This document shows positions 1 to 31,972 of a stretch of 64,000 nucleotides of DNA, one piece after another. Source of the DNA: Apostichopus japonicus (lineage: Eukaryota > Echinodermata > Holothuroidea > Aspidochirotida > Stichopodidae). Below the pieces are notes generated by a model, which had not been told where the DNA came from, did not search any database, and saw only the letters and a list, made by a program, of their open reading frames with translations. A program made the translations under genes and the position numbers. Location: contig NC_092575.1 of NCBI RefSeq assembly GCF_037975245.1, positions 26,376,841 through 26,440,840 of the forward strand, in the 5' to 3' direction. The number at the start of each line of letters is the position of its first letter. Position 1 is the first letter of the stretch.

Positions 1-20156
<20,156 letters not shown>

Positions 20157-23100
20157 ATGATGGCATCGTTAAAGCTTGGGATCATGTGACTCCACTCGCC
20201 AATTGTCTTAAACAAAATGACTGTAATGAATTGATGAAGTATACATCAGGGAGAATAGTACAGTAATTAAAGGCACTAAATTGACTTGAGTCAGGAGAAT
20301 CCTGCAATTACTTTCATCGACCTTTATAAAGTGTACAAGTGACATTTTGCAACATTGAAGAATGTGTTGTTGTTTCAACAGCTCAGCTCAAAAGGTACAA
20401 CCCTTTATCAAGTGTGTTGGTGACACTTTGCAACACTGAATGATGTGTTGATGTTTCAACAGCTCAGCTGGAGAAGTACAGACCTTTATCAAGTATGTTA
20501 GTGGCACTTTGCAACTTTGATGAATGTGTTGATATTTCAATAGCTCAGCACAAAAGGTACAGACCTTTATCAAGTGTGTTAGTGACACTTTGCAACATTG
20601 AAGAATGTATTGATGTTTCAATAGTTCAGAGAGGTAAAGACCTTTATCAAGTGTGTTAGTGACACTTTACAACATTGAAGAATGTATTGATGTTTCAATA
20701 GCTCAGAGAAGTATAGACCTTCATCAAGTGTGTTAGTGACACTTTGCAACTTCGAAGGATGTGTTGATATTTCAATAGCTCAGCTAAAGAGGTATACTGT
20801 AGGCTTCATTTCTTACCCTGGGGTGAATTATTTGTTACACAAGGTAGCCTGAAAATGATTGTTTGCAGACTTCTGTCAAGTTTCAAGTTGATTTAATCTC
20901 TCCAACTGTCATTTAAGGTTATAATCACTCTTCACTGACATTAACTGAATTTAAATTTGCTGTTGTGGGAAGGATGAAGTTGCCCAAGGTTGCCCCTACA
21001 TGGGTGGGTGTCAGCTTCAGAGATTGTGGCGTCACATCCACTCCTTATAAAATCCTTGGTTCACCTTAGGCCCTCTCGTAAAGGTCCGTACACCTATCCC
21101 CTAAATCATCTATGAGAAGGGGATTTAGAATTAGTTGCACTGGGGTATTGGTATATGGGTATACTACTATTATTTGGTACCCCCCATATTTGTGTGCTTT
21201 TCTTTATCTATGCCCAATTATTAATGTAGTTCTGCATTTTATCTTGACCTTGGATAGGGTTTACAATTGACATGTCCAATATTGTAGTGTCACTATGCAA
21301 CTCAAGTGTTGGTTAGACATATCTAGAATGCTTTTTATATGTTAAGTTTAGTGGGGACTTTTGTTCTAGTAATACTTTGTTGGTCAACATCGAGAGGTCA
21401 ACCTTCCATCAGAAGATCAACTAGTAGGTATTACCCTTAGCCTACCTTTTCTAACACTGGGGTCAGAAGACCACATCTCCTTCCTATTTTGGGCCAGGGA
21501 GGGAGGGGAGAAGGTTACAAGAGTACCCCTTGGATTGATATTTTGAAATCAATCCTCATTGCCTCTGATTATAGCCCTCCAATCTCCTGCAATATCACTG
21601 GCTCCATAAGGCTTTCCTCGTTCATTTTACCCTTTATGTCACCGTTAACTTATGATGCTTATCTGCTGCTTAAGCTATGGATATGTGCTGTTTCCTACAT
21701 ATGCAAGAAGTTAAGAATCACTTTGTCCATGCAAATTTCTCTCTCTTGTAAATTTACAAATTATGCTTCAATCAATATTCTAAATATCATATATGTAATT
21801 TAATCGAATTGTAAGAAGCCAATTTGTGTTAATTTTCATTAATACATTTTTAAAGTTGGAATGTGTAAAATGTATTAAACAAATGTATATGAAATATTTT
21901 ACTTGTATGGAAAAGACTTAGCTTCGAAGAGATAACACAAACTTTCTTTGATATACTGTCATGTTTGAAATAACAATTTTTCATGTGATACAGATTACAT
22001 GAGCAAAGAGCAGTTACATCATTTTTACTTTCAATATGTTTCTCTTTATTTGACAATAACAGGTTTTTGCTTATACACACACATCTTCCAAACAATAACT
22101 TGCAAAACTGTTTCAAGCCAACACTATTTTAAGATCTTGAATGCCAAATTTTAGCAAGCCTTTGGGTTATCTCTACTTATCTGTAGTCTAAAACAGACTG
22201 CTTAGCATCTAGATTTCTGAGGTGGGAATTCACCTTTTTTTCCAGCATACTTAAAAAAATTTGTCTGTCAATATTTTGACAAAACCACTAATCTAAGTTC
22301 ATGAATTAAGTTCATTAAAGATGCATTCATGTTCTTGCTGCACACGCTTACTACTAGCTGACAATGTAGATTAAATATTAAACATAAATTCAATGAAAGT
22401 ATTTCTTGTCATTTGCACAACAGAGATATACTTCTATAGTGTTAGATTTACTCCCCTGTACCCTTCCATACCCCCTACCCCTTCCCCCACCTCAACAACC
22501 AAAACAATCGTGGTGCTGACTTTTGTCATCCCATCTCCAATATTTCGTAAAATCAAATCTTAAAAGCATCTGTCTACAATTTCAATGGTCTACCAGGAAA
22601 ACAAGTGAAATGTTTATTTTAGAGCCCTAGAGACCTTAGTCGTATGACTGAAAAGATCCTTCCCATTACTATATACTGATTACTCATAGAGGTGTAACAT
22701 AAGTTAAAACACCAGGTAACATCTGGCAACTACAAATTATACATACAAAGTGTGCTTTTTAAACCACCAGATATGCAGGTTTCAACTAGAGGACATTGAG
22801 TATGTCACTCTGCCTGACCAAAACTATCTCTTTTAACCCTCTTTTAGGCAAGGCCTAGCCAAACTTGCTATGAAATTGAGGAAGGCTCGTTAGCGATAGT
22901 TCTTTTGAAAGTAACGAACTTTCTAGAAAAAAAACAGCATGCGAGCAATGCAACCAGAAATGTATTCTGTGTTCAACTATTTGTGGGAAAACAAACATTA
23001 GAATTGCATAAAAATTGCCACATGTCAGTTCTCTCAAACTGGATCAAGGCCACAAACAAAATTGATCGTCCTTCAGGCTTGTATGGTGTTTGTGCACAAA

Positions 23101-23486
23101 TATTGCTATCAATGACTTTGTTTTAATCTTTCTGAGTGTAGTATTGAAAGAGAAGGTTTTAATCATACCAAACCACATTATTTTAAAATACAGAAATCTA
23201 TATTTCCAATTTGTTTTTGGGCCCTGTACCGTTTATATCTGGATGTAACTAGGTGGGTCACTGTGGGTGGTGGAGCCCTCGAGGTATGACACTCCATCCA
23301 TTGTAAAACCAGCCACCGACTGTTTCATGTCGAGATAAAACTATTCATCAAGCAGACATTTTATCAGAGATGATGAGCATTTTAGTAAACTGTAAGGCCC
23401 TCCATGACCATCTAGGGCAGCTTTCTCATCATTTGTGTCCATTTTTTCATCCTCTGCTGATAGCTTTCTCGTAGATCAAAATATTC
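20157..23486. other. UBE3B-CCDC86 convergent 3' region
   Basis: No further coding exon was recognised. It should hold the 3' UTRs of both genes, which converge here. For CCDC86 (- strand), AATAAA lies on the minus strand at 22613-22618, a reasonable but unproven polyadenylation signal. Frames at 21489-21803 and 22905-23126 look like chance open frames. An 81-bp repeat lies just after the UBE3B stop. Confidence 0.6.
20321..20800. repeat. 77-81-bp tandem repeat in the UBE3B 3' region
   Basis: About six copies begin with CCTTTATCAAGTGTGTTAGT (20321, 20402, 20483, 20564, 20641, 20718). Each includes GACACTTTGCAACATTGAAG and TTTCAATAGCTCAG. The period is 81 for the first three steps and 77 for the last two. 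If transcribed, it would lie in the proximal 3' UTR. Confidence 0.9.
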
Positions 23487-26216
23487 TCATCGTTTCTCCA
23501 GCTGTCTTAGTTGTTTCTTCTTCATCCTCTTAATCTTGGCTGTGTTTTTGATCTGTACAAAGTATATTTAAAAAAAGAGGGAGTTTTGAGCAGATTGTTT
23601 TTGAACAAACCTCAAGCCACATCATATATTTTCTCTTTCAAATAATCTTCAAGCTCTGTAAAAAAGCGTATCTCTAGTTTTTCCTGTGATAACCAGACTA
23701 GGACATCATCATGCAAACTACAACTGCATTTTGCACCAATCTTACAACTACATCTTACACTACTACACCTGTGTGTCCCTGTAATTTAAAACTGGTGTAG
23801 TCAAGCTATCCTATGTCGACGGTAGGCTACATTTCTTTCTGCACTTAATTTCACATTAAGAAAATCTGGAAACTGTCAATATCACTTCAGCTTTATGTAT
23901 TCAGGCCTAACAATTTAAACTATGAGGCAGAGAGGGATTTGTTGGGTTGGGGGTGGGGGGTGGGGTGGGGGGAGGGGTAAATTTCTCTGTTACTACTCTT
24001 ATCCAACTTACCACTTGGACAACTTCACTCTTCCTCTCTACACTTCATTTCACATTAGGAAAATCTGGAAACTGTCAACATGACTTCAGCTTTATGTATT
24101 CAGGCCTAACAATTTAAACTAAGAGGCAGAGAGGGATTTGTTGGGTTGGGGGTGGGGGGGGTGGGGTGGGGTTGGGTAAATTTCTCTGTTACTACTCTTA
24201 TCCAACTTACCACTTGGACAACTTCACTCTTCCTCTCATTCTCTTCCTGCCTCTTCTTCTTAGCGATTCTCTTTTTCTTCAATTTCTGAGAAGATGAATA
24301 TAACTATAATAATCAGGCTAGTCATTTTTACGATGCTCAGGTGTCCACAAATGTGGGAGCAGCCTGCAAGGGCTTATGGATTACAACATACACGTCAGGT
24401 GGCTTCCAATTCAACATTTTAACTCACATTTGGAATCTTTTCAATTTTAGAATGTCATATCATATGGGAAGACCATAGACTGCACTTGGATGAAAAACCC
24501 AACTTACTATGACCCAGCCTGGAATAACCCCAACCTTCCAATTGCTAAGCATCATTGCTTCAAATGCCACTGCCTTTATGCACTTGGCCACAGCACTGGT
24601 ATCAGATCAATAATTACTTGGAGACATTTTGCTGGTCGGCAAAATATTCCTTTGATATACTTTGTACCTTGACAGGAACAATGAAAGGCACTTGGACCCA
24701 CCAAAGAGCACATGTCAGGCATAATGTATAGCAACACAACGATCCCCCCAACCCACCCACCCACCCACCCACCCCACCAACCCACCCCCCCAATAAAATC
24801 CATTAAATAAAAAAATGTGATTGCACTTTACACCCAACCATAATACTGCATTTCATACAGATCTCATTATGGTGTTGATATGCCTTCAGATTCATCTCAG
24901 AAAAACGCTACACAAACTTTATTTATGGCGAACCAGCACAAGAGTCCTGCTGTTGCAAATAACTGCCTAGTACCGAGCTATTAACTTAGTGTTTAAACTT
25001 GATATATACAAAGATATTTTGAATTTGTTACTAAAAGCAGCAGCGTCCAATTTGCAAGGCAAATGCAAGGCAATTGTGTACTTTCACTGGAATGCATGAA
25101 CAAATTGTCTACAAATTTGGAACGTCAAATGACATCGTAATCATATGACACAGAATTATTACATTACAGATCAAAAGAGAAGGATGTACAGTGATTACAA
25201 ATAAAATGCCAGACAAATAATATATTTGTCACTCTGAAACAGGGAAAGGGATTGATAAAGTCAAAAGATTGCATTGCTTGCATGAACAGAAAATAAGATC
25301 AAATGTCTAAGGGTCAGATAAGAAGTTAAGAGTTGAGAAGGCCAGGCTGACCAAAGCATAATAATTGATATTAGTCTTTCTTACCTCAAATTCTTCTCTA
25401 CGTGCTGCCTTAAGTTCATTTTCGTAAGCTTTCAGTGACTTGAGTCGTGCTTTCTCGTCCATCTTCCATTTCCAAGACGATCGTAAATTTTTGTCCTTTT
25501 TGAGACTTGAAAACCTAGGAGAGAAGCACAAAAAAAACGAGGAAAAATCAAAACAAAGGCATTTGATGAGAGTGCTGTAAATCAATCAAAATTTTAAGAA
25601 TATAAATGTTTAAAAAGATGAACATCAGATATAATAATATAATATCATATAATAATGTGCACTATATAATAAATACACCATACCATTTCTTTTGATTCAG
25701 ATAAGTTAGGAAAAACCCACATCGACCAAATCAAATCAAATGACAAACGAAAATATTGCAAAATATATGCAGAATGAAAACAAACCAAGGTGGAAAAGCT
25801 ACAATATCGTTAATTTGTTTAAATGTTACAATATTCATATTGTGTAAATATCGTAAAAGCCTAGGTTGAAGGGGAATGCTTCCATTAACAATCAGTCACA
25901 GTAGGTCTCCAGAAACTAGCATCTTGTAGCAATGAATAAAACTTGGAGACAATACTGATCCATGGACCTGCAGTTTACTGCCTTCTTATTGCAGTGGTCC
26001 TTTTGATGGAGTTACACTTTCTCCATGATCTCAAATCTTGTACCTCTGTCGCTGTTCGGTTTTCCACGTCCTGCCGGATTTTGGTCTACCTTTGGGCTGC
26101 GTTGACAACGATTCTGATTTGTAGTTTTCTTGTACACTTGCCACTACTTCTGGTGGGGTTTCCATGACAACGTGGTCAACAGCAGATGTTTGTGATTCCT
26201 CTGGTGGACCTCTCAT
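23487..26216 (-). CDS. CCDC86: CCDC86/Cgr1-family nucleolar coiled-coil protein
   Basis: Cgr1-domain proteins act in the nucleolus in large-subunit rRNA processing in yeast; human CCDC86 (cyclon) is nucleolar. Coding exons in transcript order: 26216-26044, 25514-25385, 24285-24211, 23552-23487; phases agree and give about 147 residues. Seen in order: an acidic/polar N-terminus, the conserved GRPKSGRTWK (human GKPKSGRVWK), LRSSWKWKM (human LRTSWQRKM), a basic coiled-coil stretch, ENERKSEVVQV, IKNTAKIKRMKKKQLRQLEKR-type ending (21 residues, read at 23552-23490), then TGA at 23487-23489. The start is the ATG at 26216 in a good context (ATCACCATGA), six bases inside an exon with acceptor CTCAACAG, so an untranslated or further coding exon probably lies upstream. 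Much shorter than human (360) but similar in size to yeast Cgr1. Confidence 0.88.
23844..24240 (-). repeat. About 198-bp duplication spanning CCDC86 exon 3 end and donor
   Basis: Read on the minus strand, the last 27 nt of exon 3 plus its donor (ending CAAGTG|GTAAGTTGGATAAG at 24211) recur about 199 bp downstream (junction at 24012), followed by the same intron text: a G/C-rich run, GCCTGAATACATAAAGC and CAGATTTTCC. The copy keeps an intact GTAAGT donor, making two candidate 5' splice sites on this intron. Confidence 0.88.
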
Positions 26217-26222
26217 GGTGAT

Positions 26223-26639
26223 CTGTTGAGAAGAACAGGTCATGGAGGCTGTAATATGCAGTGCGTACCAAAACTACGATGTATGACAATGACATTAACC
26301 TAGAACCTGAACAAGAAACTAGAAGGGGAATTAAATTTAAGCAATGATTTTAATACTTACATTGGGCCAAATTTTTAACTAAATATGATCTTTATGTCAA
26401 TAATCTGTTACAAAGGAGGCACTGGCAAAGGGGTCAATGAACATATATATTGTGACTACAAATTTGATAGACAACCCAAGCCGTCCAGACTGTAACAAAA
26501 CATTAAATTTACAACTGTTTTCTACAATTTTCAAATCTAGGGTATGCTTTAAAAAAATATCAAAGCTTTAAATGCTTTACACACTGTGAGCAAGAAGGAG
26601 ATACGTACAGTGACGGTGAGATTTGACAAAATGACTTAA
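26223..26639. other. Region upstream of the first recognised CCDC86 exon
   Basis: Low-complexity AT-rich DNA. A 5' untranslated exon of CCDC86 should lie somewhere upstream, because the acceptor at 26223 is well formed, but I could not place it. Confidence 0.4.
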
Positions 26640-27000
26640 AGGCATTGAAGACTTGCTTCACACCGAGTGCCGCCATCTGAAAAAGTTAACTTTCTGTTGC
26701 TTGCAAGTGAAGTTTTTTTATATCGCTACATAATGGAGACAGTAATGAAAAGTGATACCTTGTTATCTTTTATCTAGACCTGAGATGTCCATCGCTGCTA
26801 TGTACACTGTGTTGTGGGTATTGACCGTAGCTGCATGTATTGACTGTGCACTAGTGTCTACAGTAATTACCGACGGTAGCAAGATGTGTGTGTATTTTCT
26901 GGGATCGATGGTGGTGTCTAACACTTCTGTTACACCTCATTTGAAACTAGGTCAGGATATCGGCATGAGATGTTTCTTTGTGCGCGAGTCTTCAATGTCT
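26640..27000 (-). mobile_element. TTAA-flanked MITE, copy 2 (inverted relative to copy 1)
   Basis: A 361-bp element bounded by TTAA at 26636-26639 and 27001-27004, a perfect target duplication. Ends are AGGCATTGAAGACTTG and CGAGTCTTCAATGTCT. Internal blocks shared with 13913-14270 (reverse complement) include GTTAACTTTCTGTTGCTTGC, GGTATCA-type text and CACCATC. Open frames in it are not conserved between copies, so it is non-autonomous. Confidence 0.85.
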
Positions 27001-27004
27001 TTAA

Positions 27005-27958
27005 TGAAAGTATTCTGATTAATTGTTGCTGTCATCTTTTGCTGCACTTGACACTGCTCTCTGTTGTGTATGAGTATACTTTTGTAAAGTTCCCTGTTGA
27101 TTCCCTTCATGGAGTTCATTGCCATCTTGGTCATTGCCAGTCGCTCTCGACAGCCTGAGTTTGGACACCTGTCTGCAGAACAAGATAGTGCACCTACTGT
27201 AGTGGTTGATGATCCTGTGGACAAATCCTAGCTGTTGAATGATGGCAGGATGCATGTATCCCACTAGTCTGAGTGTATTGCACTGGTTTGCCTGACATGA
27301 CATTTAATGAAACTGTTAAATGAGTAGCTGCATCTCATGTGTTGACAATTCCCATGTACTGTATCCTGTGGATGATGAGGTAATTGTCCACCATACCGTA
27401 AGCTCATCTCTGTCTGTTGTATTTTAGTTTGTGTGCAAGCATACTCTCATCTATTTGCACAATGACCCTTTGGCCTCTACAACATACTCATGTATTAGTT
27501 TGGCCCATGCAACATTCTTCAAGCACTTGTAACATCTGGTCTATACTTGCTGACCAGCCTGTTCGTCAGCTTTGAATATATGGATTGCACACGCTGAAAG
27601 ATGCATCACCAGGATCAAGTGATCGAGTTGATGGCCAAAACCATTGGAAGAACCTTTCTGTCTCTCTGGATGACAGTACAAAATCTGATTTCATAGGCCC
27701 TAGCTAGGCTGCATGACCATCACTTATAACTTGTTATATTTCATACTAACTTTGTTACAAACTGAGCAATTGATTAATCACTGAACTCCTTGTGACTTTG
27801 TGAGATGTTTTATTCAATATTATCAACTATTATTGTAAATGATATTTATATTTTCTGTCTGTGATCCATTTCTATACATATCAGTAATGGCATCCTTCTC
27901 CATGTACATCTACTTCCGTTTTAATTTTTCCGCACAGAGTTTCTTCTTCCCGGTTTCA
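27005..27958. other. Unassigned DNA, possibly an old transposon body
   Basis: Minus-strand open frames at 26952-27303 overlap in different frames and are broken. They have a cysteine/histidine-rich look but no motif I recognise. No terminal repeats were found. I see no supported gene. Confidence 0.3.
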
Positions 27959-28655
27959 GTTGTTTTCCGCATACGTTACTTTCCGCTGATTACTTTCCGC
28001 TGAAAAAAATTCTTCTGCGGAAAACACCTTTTTTTTTCACCTTCCTGTATACTATATTTTCCGCATATTTTAGGATACCAAATTCAGGCAGGATGATTAA
28101 AATAACATGAGAAAGTATCAAAGAACGTCGATAAAGGATGGTTAGACTGAGTTCATGTCAGAAAAGTTAAGCTGCTTATAATACAGAGGCTTGGGGGTGT
28201 GTACTTAGGGATTATTAAAGAAGTATGTGGTGGTCGGCCGATAAAAGGGCAAAGGGACACCCGCGTTATGAAGGATTGACTATCTAATAAAGTATTAAAA
28301 CTGCGGTCCGCGTAATGATAGTTTAAAAAAAAAGTTGTAAAAGGCGGTATCTTTGATTTTCGCTGGAAATGGCTGTATAAGTAAGGGCTGTTTTAATAGT
28401 CGAACACGCATTTTGCACCACCTTTCTTACGAGTTACATCTAAAATCATGGCCGATTTATCCTGTTACAGTTTAATCCTATCTTCTCCACCTTCCTAAAT
28501 CATTCCATGTGCCTAATCAATTCAGTAAGTTATTCTGTCCCTCCCAAAAAAATAACGTTACTTTCCGCTGAAAAAAACGTTGTTTTCCGCTGACAAATTT
28601 GTTTGCGGAAAACACCGTTTTGTTTCAGCGGAAAGTAACGTGTGCGGAAAACAAC
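27959..28655. mobile_element. Foldback MITE with CCGC-rich inverted ends
   Basis: Left end GTTGTTTTCCGC then ACGTTACTTTCCGCTGA (27959-27989); right end is the near-exact reverse complement, TCAGCGGAAAGTAACG then GCGGAAAACAAC (28625-28655), about 31 bp with one mismatch. The subterminal motifs TTCCGCTGA and GCGGAAAACACC are repeated several times at both ends. The interior is non-coding. No clear target duplication was found. Confidence 0.75.
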
Positions 28656-30402
28656 GGTACCCCTTCTTCCCTAGCCTTGATCTTTGCTAAAGACAGGATC
28701 AAACTGTTACAAGCTACAGTAAGATCCCTTTGCTTAATGCTGTTATAAGCTACTGTATGGTGTCTTTGTTTAATCCAATGACAATAGATCTTGTTATGAA
28801 AACCAAAATATCGGTAAATGTGGCTAATTATTCCATTTTTGCGGCACTAACTACAGTTCAGTGTAAGTCTAATGTCACACTGAGTACGAGATCGCAGAAC
28901 TAGGCTTTGGGTAGGCCTAGTTAAAATGCAATGCCTATGCATGTCAACTTGCTGACTGAGAGTTTATAAGTAACTTGTACGAGAATTTGATAGGACTATA
29001 CAGCTATTTTTTTCATAACAAAGAAATATGTTTTAAAATGTTTCTACTGACGCATAATCACTTACCAAATGTACTTGCTACAATCAAAGCAGGGGAACTC
29101 AATTCAATAGCGACAGTATTGTATCTGCCTTTTCAACATCGCACGTGTATCATACTCAGGCTACATGCAAACGCTATGAAACTGTATACACGTACGTACA
29201 CCCACTGAAGCTAGCACAACCTAGTCAGGGTTGACCCTTCCGCCCTTGTCATGAAGAGGTATGTGACATTACAAAACTCGCGAAGTGGACCAGAAATATG
29301 CACTCATCCGGGCAGTTTGAGTTATGTGTTGTTATGCTAAAGGAGGTTAGTTTCAAACAGTTATTTTCCAACTGTGTGGAACATATGTCTCCAAAATGAG
29401 TATATCACTATCAAAAGTGCACAAGTGAAGGCTAAAATGAGGACATGAAGCAAATTTTATTTTTATTTTTATTCCTATAAATATTTCTTCACAACATTTA
29501 TCGTACAAAAAGATGCATATCTTTACAATAATTTGTGTATCTCTTTATTATCATATCCTTCACCAAGAAAGGAAAGGCTTTCAAGTCAGCTTTGATTAAA
29601 TGCCTTAAGTATTGCCTACAAATATGTTACAGACATTGAAAAATTTAATATATGAACACTGAATGTCTGAGAAAAATTAGGTCTGAAGATCAGATTCACC
29701 AGTTGAGCACTTGAAAACGTTCCAGGTAAACTTAAACAGATCACAGTTTTGACCCAATTATGATTACCCAGATTGATCAATCATGCATTTGATGTTAGAG
29801 TGGAAGCATTCATTTGAACTGGCTGGCTAAAATTAAGTCTAAAGTATGGAGGGTTGGTTATTCATCAAGTTGTTTCAAACACTAGTCATGTTTTAATAAA
29901 TGATTTTCCTTCTGATGTTTATAACACTGAGTGAATGAGTTAACAAGCTGTACTATACAAACAAACACTTGCATCATGTTACCACAAAGTTCAAACCGAT
30001 GGGATTAATTGCATAAAATTCCATAAATATCAACTAGACGCACTAACTAAGATTAGCTAATAGTCTAAGTAATGATATAGGCACAAATATACGCAGTGAA
30101 AAAGATTAACACTAGATTAACAAGAACAGTTTTGTGATACACATACTGTCAATATTTAATGTGGCATATATTGGGCCATGAGAACTGGTTAACTATGTAA
30201 GGAGACAGTGAAAACCTGATCATCTTAATACTCCATAAAAAACGCACATAGAATACATCTAGTGTTACAATAACAAGTCATAATTCAAATTACTATATGA
30301 TATTTCAAGTATATATGCGTTTGCAAAGTTGTCCTGCAGAGAGACTAGATTATGAGTTAGTTTAATTACTAAGTTATGACGTACTGTTTATTGTACTCAA
30401 TC
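28656..30402. other. Intergenic DNA without supported gene
   Basis: AT-rich. The 77-residue frame at 28975-29208 has no recognisable feature. A GC-richer patch at about 29210-29310 could be a promoter for the leftward CCDC86 gene, but nothing decisive is visible. A TTTTATTTTTATTTTTATT run at about 29457 gives AATAAA on the minus strand. Confidence 0.4.
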
Positions 30403-30700
30403 CAGGTGCATAGCCAGGAATTTCCCAAGGGAGGGGCGAACCTGTAGGCAAACTATCAGAGCTGTAGATTCTGCATTGAAAACTATTTAAGCGTAGCGCC
30501 ACCATGAGTTGGTGCTACGCACCAGTATTAGAAAATTTTGGCTGAAAATGCCTCCCAGATCGCTGGATATGGCACTTCCCAGGCCTTGTTAGTTGCATCT
30601 AAGCCTGAAATTACAAGCGATATCATAAAAACATCCAAAAAATATATGCTCAAGGGGGGGGGGGCGGTCACCCCCTTCGCCCCCATTGGCTACATGCCTG
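30403..30700 (+). mobile_element. hAT-type MITE (family A) with perfect 8-bp target duplication
   Basis: 298 bp, flanked on both sides by ACTCAATC (30395-30402 and 30701-30708). Ends are CAGGTGCATAGCC and GGCTACATGCCTG, inverted. Internal text (GCGTAGCGCCACCATGAG, AGATCGCTGG, GGCACTTCCCAGGCC) is shared with 19541-19793 and 38493-38802. The 8-bp duplication and CAGG ends are hAT hallmarks. Confidence 0.92.
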
Positions 30701-30708
30701 ACTCAATC

Positions 30709-31757
30709 CTAATATGATGTGACAATACATACTCATGGTATATACTTAACATTTTCATGCCTCATACAGTGGAAACTGAAACCGTAGCTTCACAATGTAT
30801 CACACATACTAAGCAAGAAAGCTTAAACTGGTCCAACTCTTGCCTTGCCCAGATACAGTATATTATATGGCACAGACTGAAAATTTCAATTTTAAGTTTG
30901 ACTGAAAAATTTTCCATGTTAACTTTCTTGATGTCGCGTCAATACCTACGACTATTATCATAAAACATGTATAAAATCAAATTGACTGTCTCCATGGTAA
31001 CAAAATCAACAAAGAGTATCACTACCGTAGTTTAACCACATGACAGAATCTGCCTTGACATAGTTGCAGCAGCCATTGTTAATTTGTTTATAAAGTTGCA
31101 TAAGTTTTATATGTTACTCATAAACAAATGAAATAAAATAAACCAGATGACTATGTTGAATGTGTTACAATCCAACGGTGTGTCCTTTATCAACTGTAGA
31201 GTGAGTAGTGAACACAAAGTAACAGTTCTTATAAAATTCAAACTTTATAAAAACTTACTACAATTCATTGTAAACATGCACAAACACACAATCGCACGTA
31301 AACCTGTGTAAACACACATATTCCGAAATGAAAGACCAAGTCCTTGTGGAGGCCATGTTAATGTGACATTTTAATCATAAAATTAGTTTAAGAGATCTGT
31401 CATTCTTCGATAATGAATGATACCTGTAGATAAAACAATAACTTCTTCTTACCACAGAGAAAGCAGACAAGCAAACTGGACAGCTGAGTTGTACCTTATA
31501 GATACTGTATTTTGTCTGGAAAGCATTCAAAATGATATTTCAGAAGTTACAAAATAAATAAATAAATATATAAAAACATGCAACACAATTTTTTTATGGC
31601 TCTTGTTACAACCAAAATTTTATCTTTAAAGGTAGGGAATATTTAAAGCAATTTTGACATCTATTCCGACTTGCCAACAAAGTTAAAAAAAATGTGAACC
31701 TGAGCCATAATTAATTATTTAATGTTGATATATATATAGATAGCTATATATATATAT

Positions 31758-31790
<33 letters not shown>

Positions 31791-31863
31791 GCTATATCTA
31801 TATATGTATGTTGATATAACTGTCATTCACAATTAATAAAGTGGAAATTCAATTTGTAAATAA
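30709..31863. other. Probable 3' UTR and downstream DNA of the F-box gene
   Basis: AT-rich, no supported coding exon. Contains an AT-rich quasi-palindrome at about 31735-31810 and several short (AAAT)n runs. The 68-residue frame at 30757-30963 has no recognisable motif. Confidence 0.5.
31735..31810. repeat. (TA)n microsatellite with symmetrical arms
   Basis: Alternating TA is broken by ATAGCTAT near both ends, making a long self-complementary tract. Confidence 0.85.
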
Positions 31864-31972
31864 ACCTAACCTAAAAGTAGCCTAACTCTTTCAATAGCCC
31901 AATCTTAAAAGTAGCCTATTTCTTCCAAAAGCCTAACCTAAAAGTAGCCTAACTCTTTCAATTTCTCTAAAT
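31864..31972 (-). repeat. About 34-bp tandem repeat spanning the F-box stop codon
   Basis: AAAAGTAGCC recurs at 31873, 31907 and 31940 (steps of 34 and 33). On the minus strand each copy reads GGCTACTTTTA, the last codons and stop of the F-box protein. The upstream copy (31940) holds the stop actually used; the other two fall in the 3' UTR. Confidence 0.88.

Noticed and set aside
26031-26243. CCDC86 starting at 26243
   Set aside because: The bases from 26223 upward form a good splice acceptor, so codons before it are probably intronic; the ATG at 26216 is preferred.
26952-27303. Minus-strand 90-94-residue frames as transposase or zinc-finger protein
   Set aside because: Overlapping frames, no recognised catalytic or zinc-binding pattern, and partly inside a MITE.
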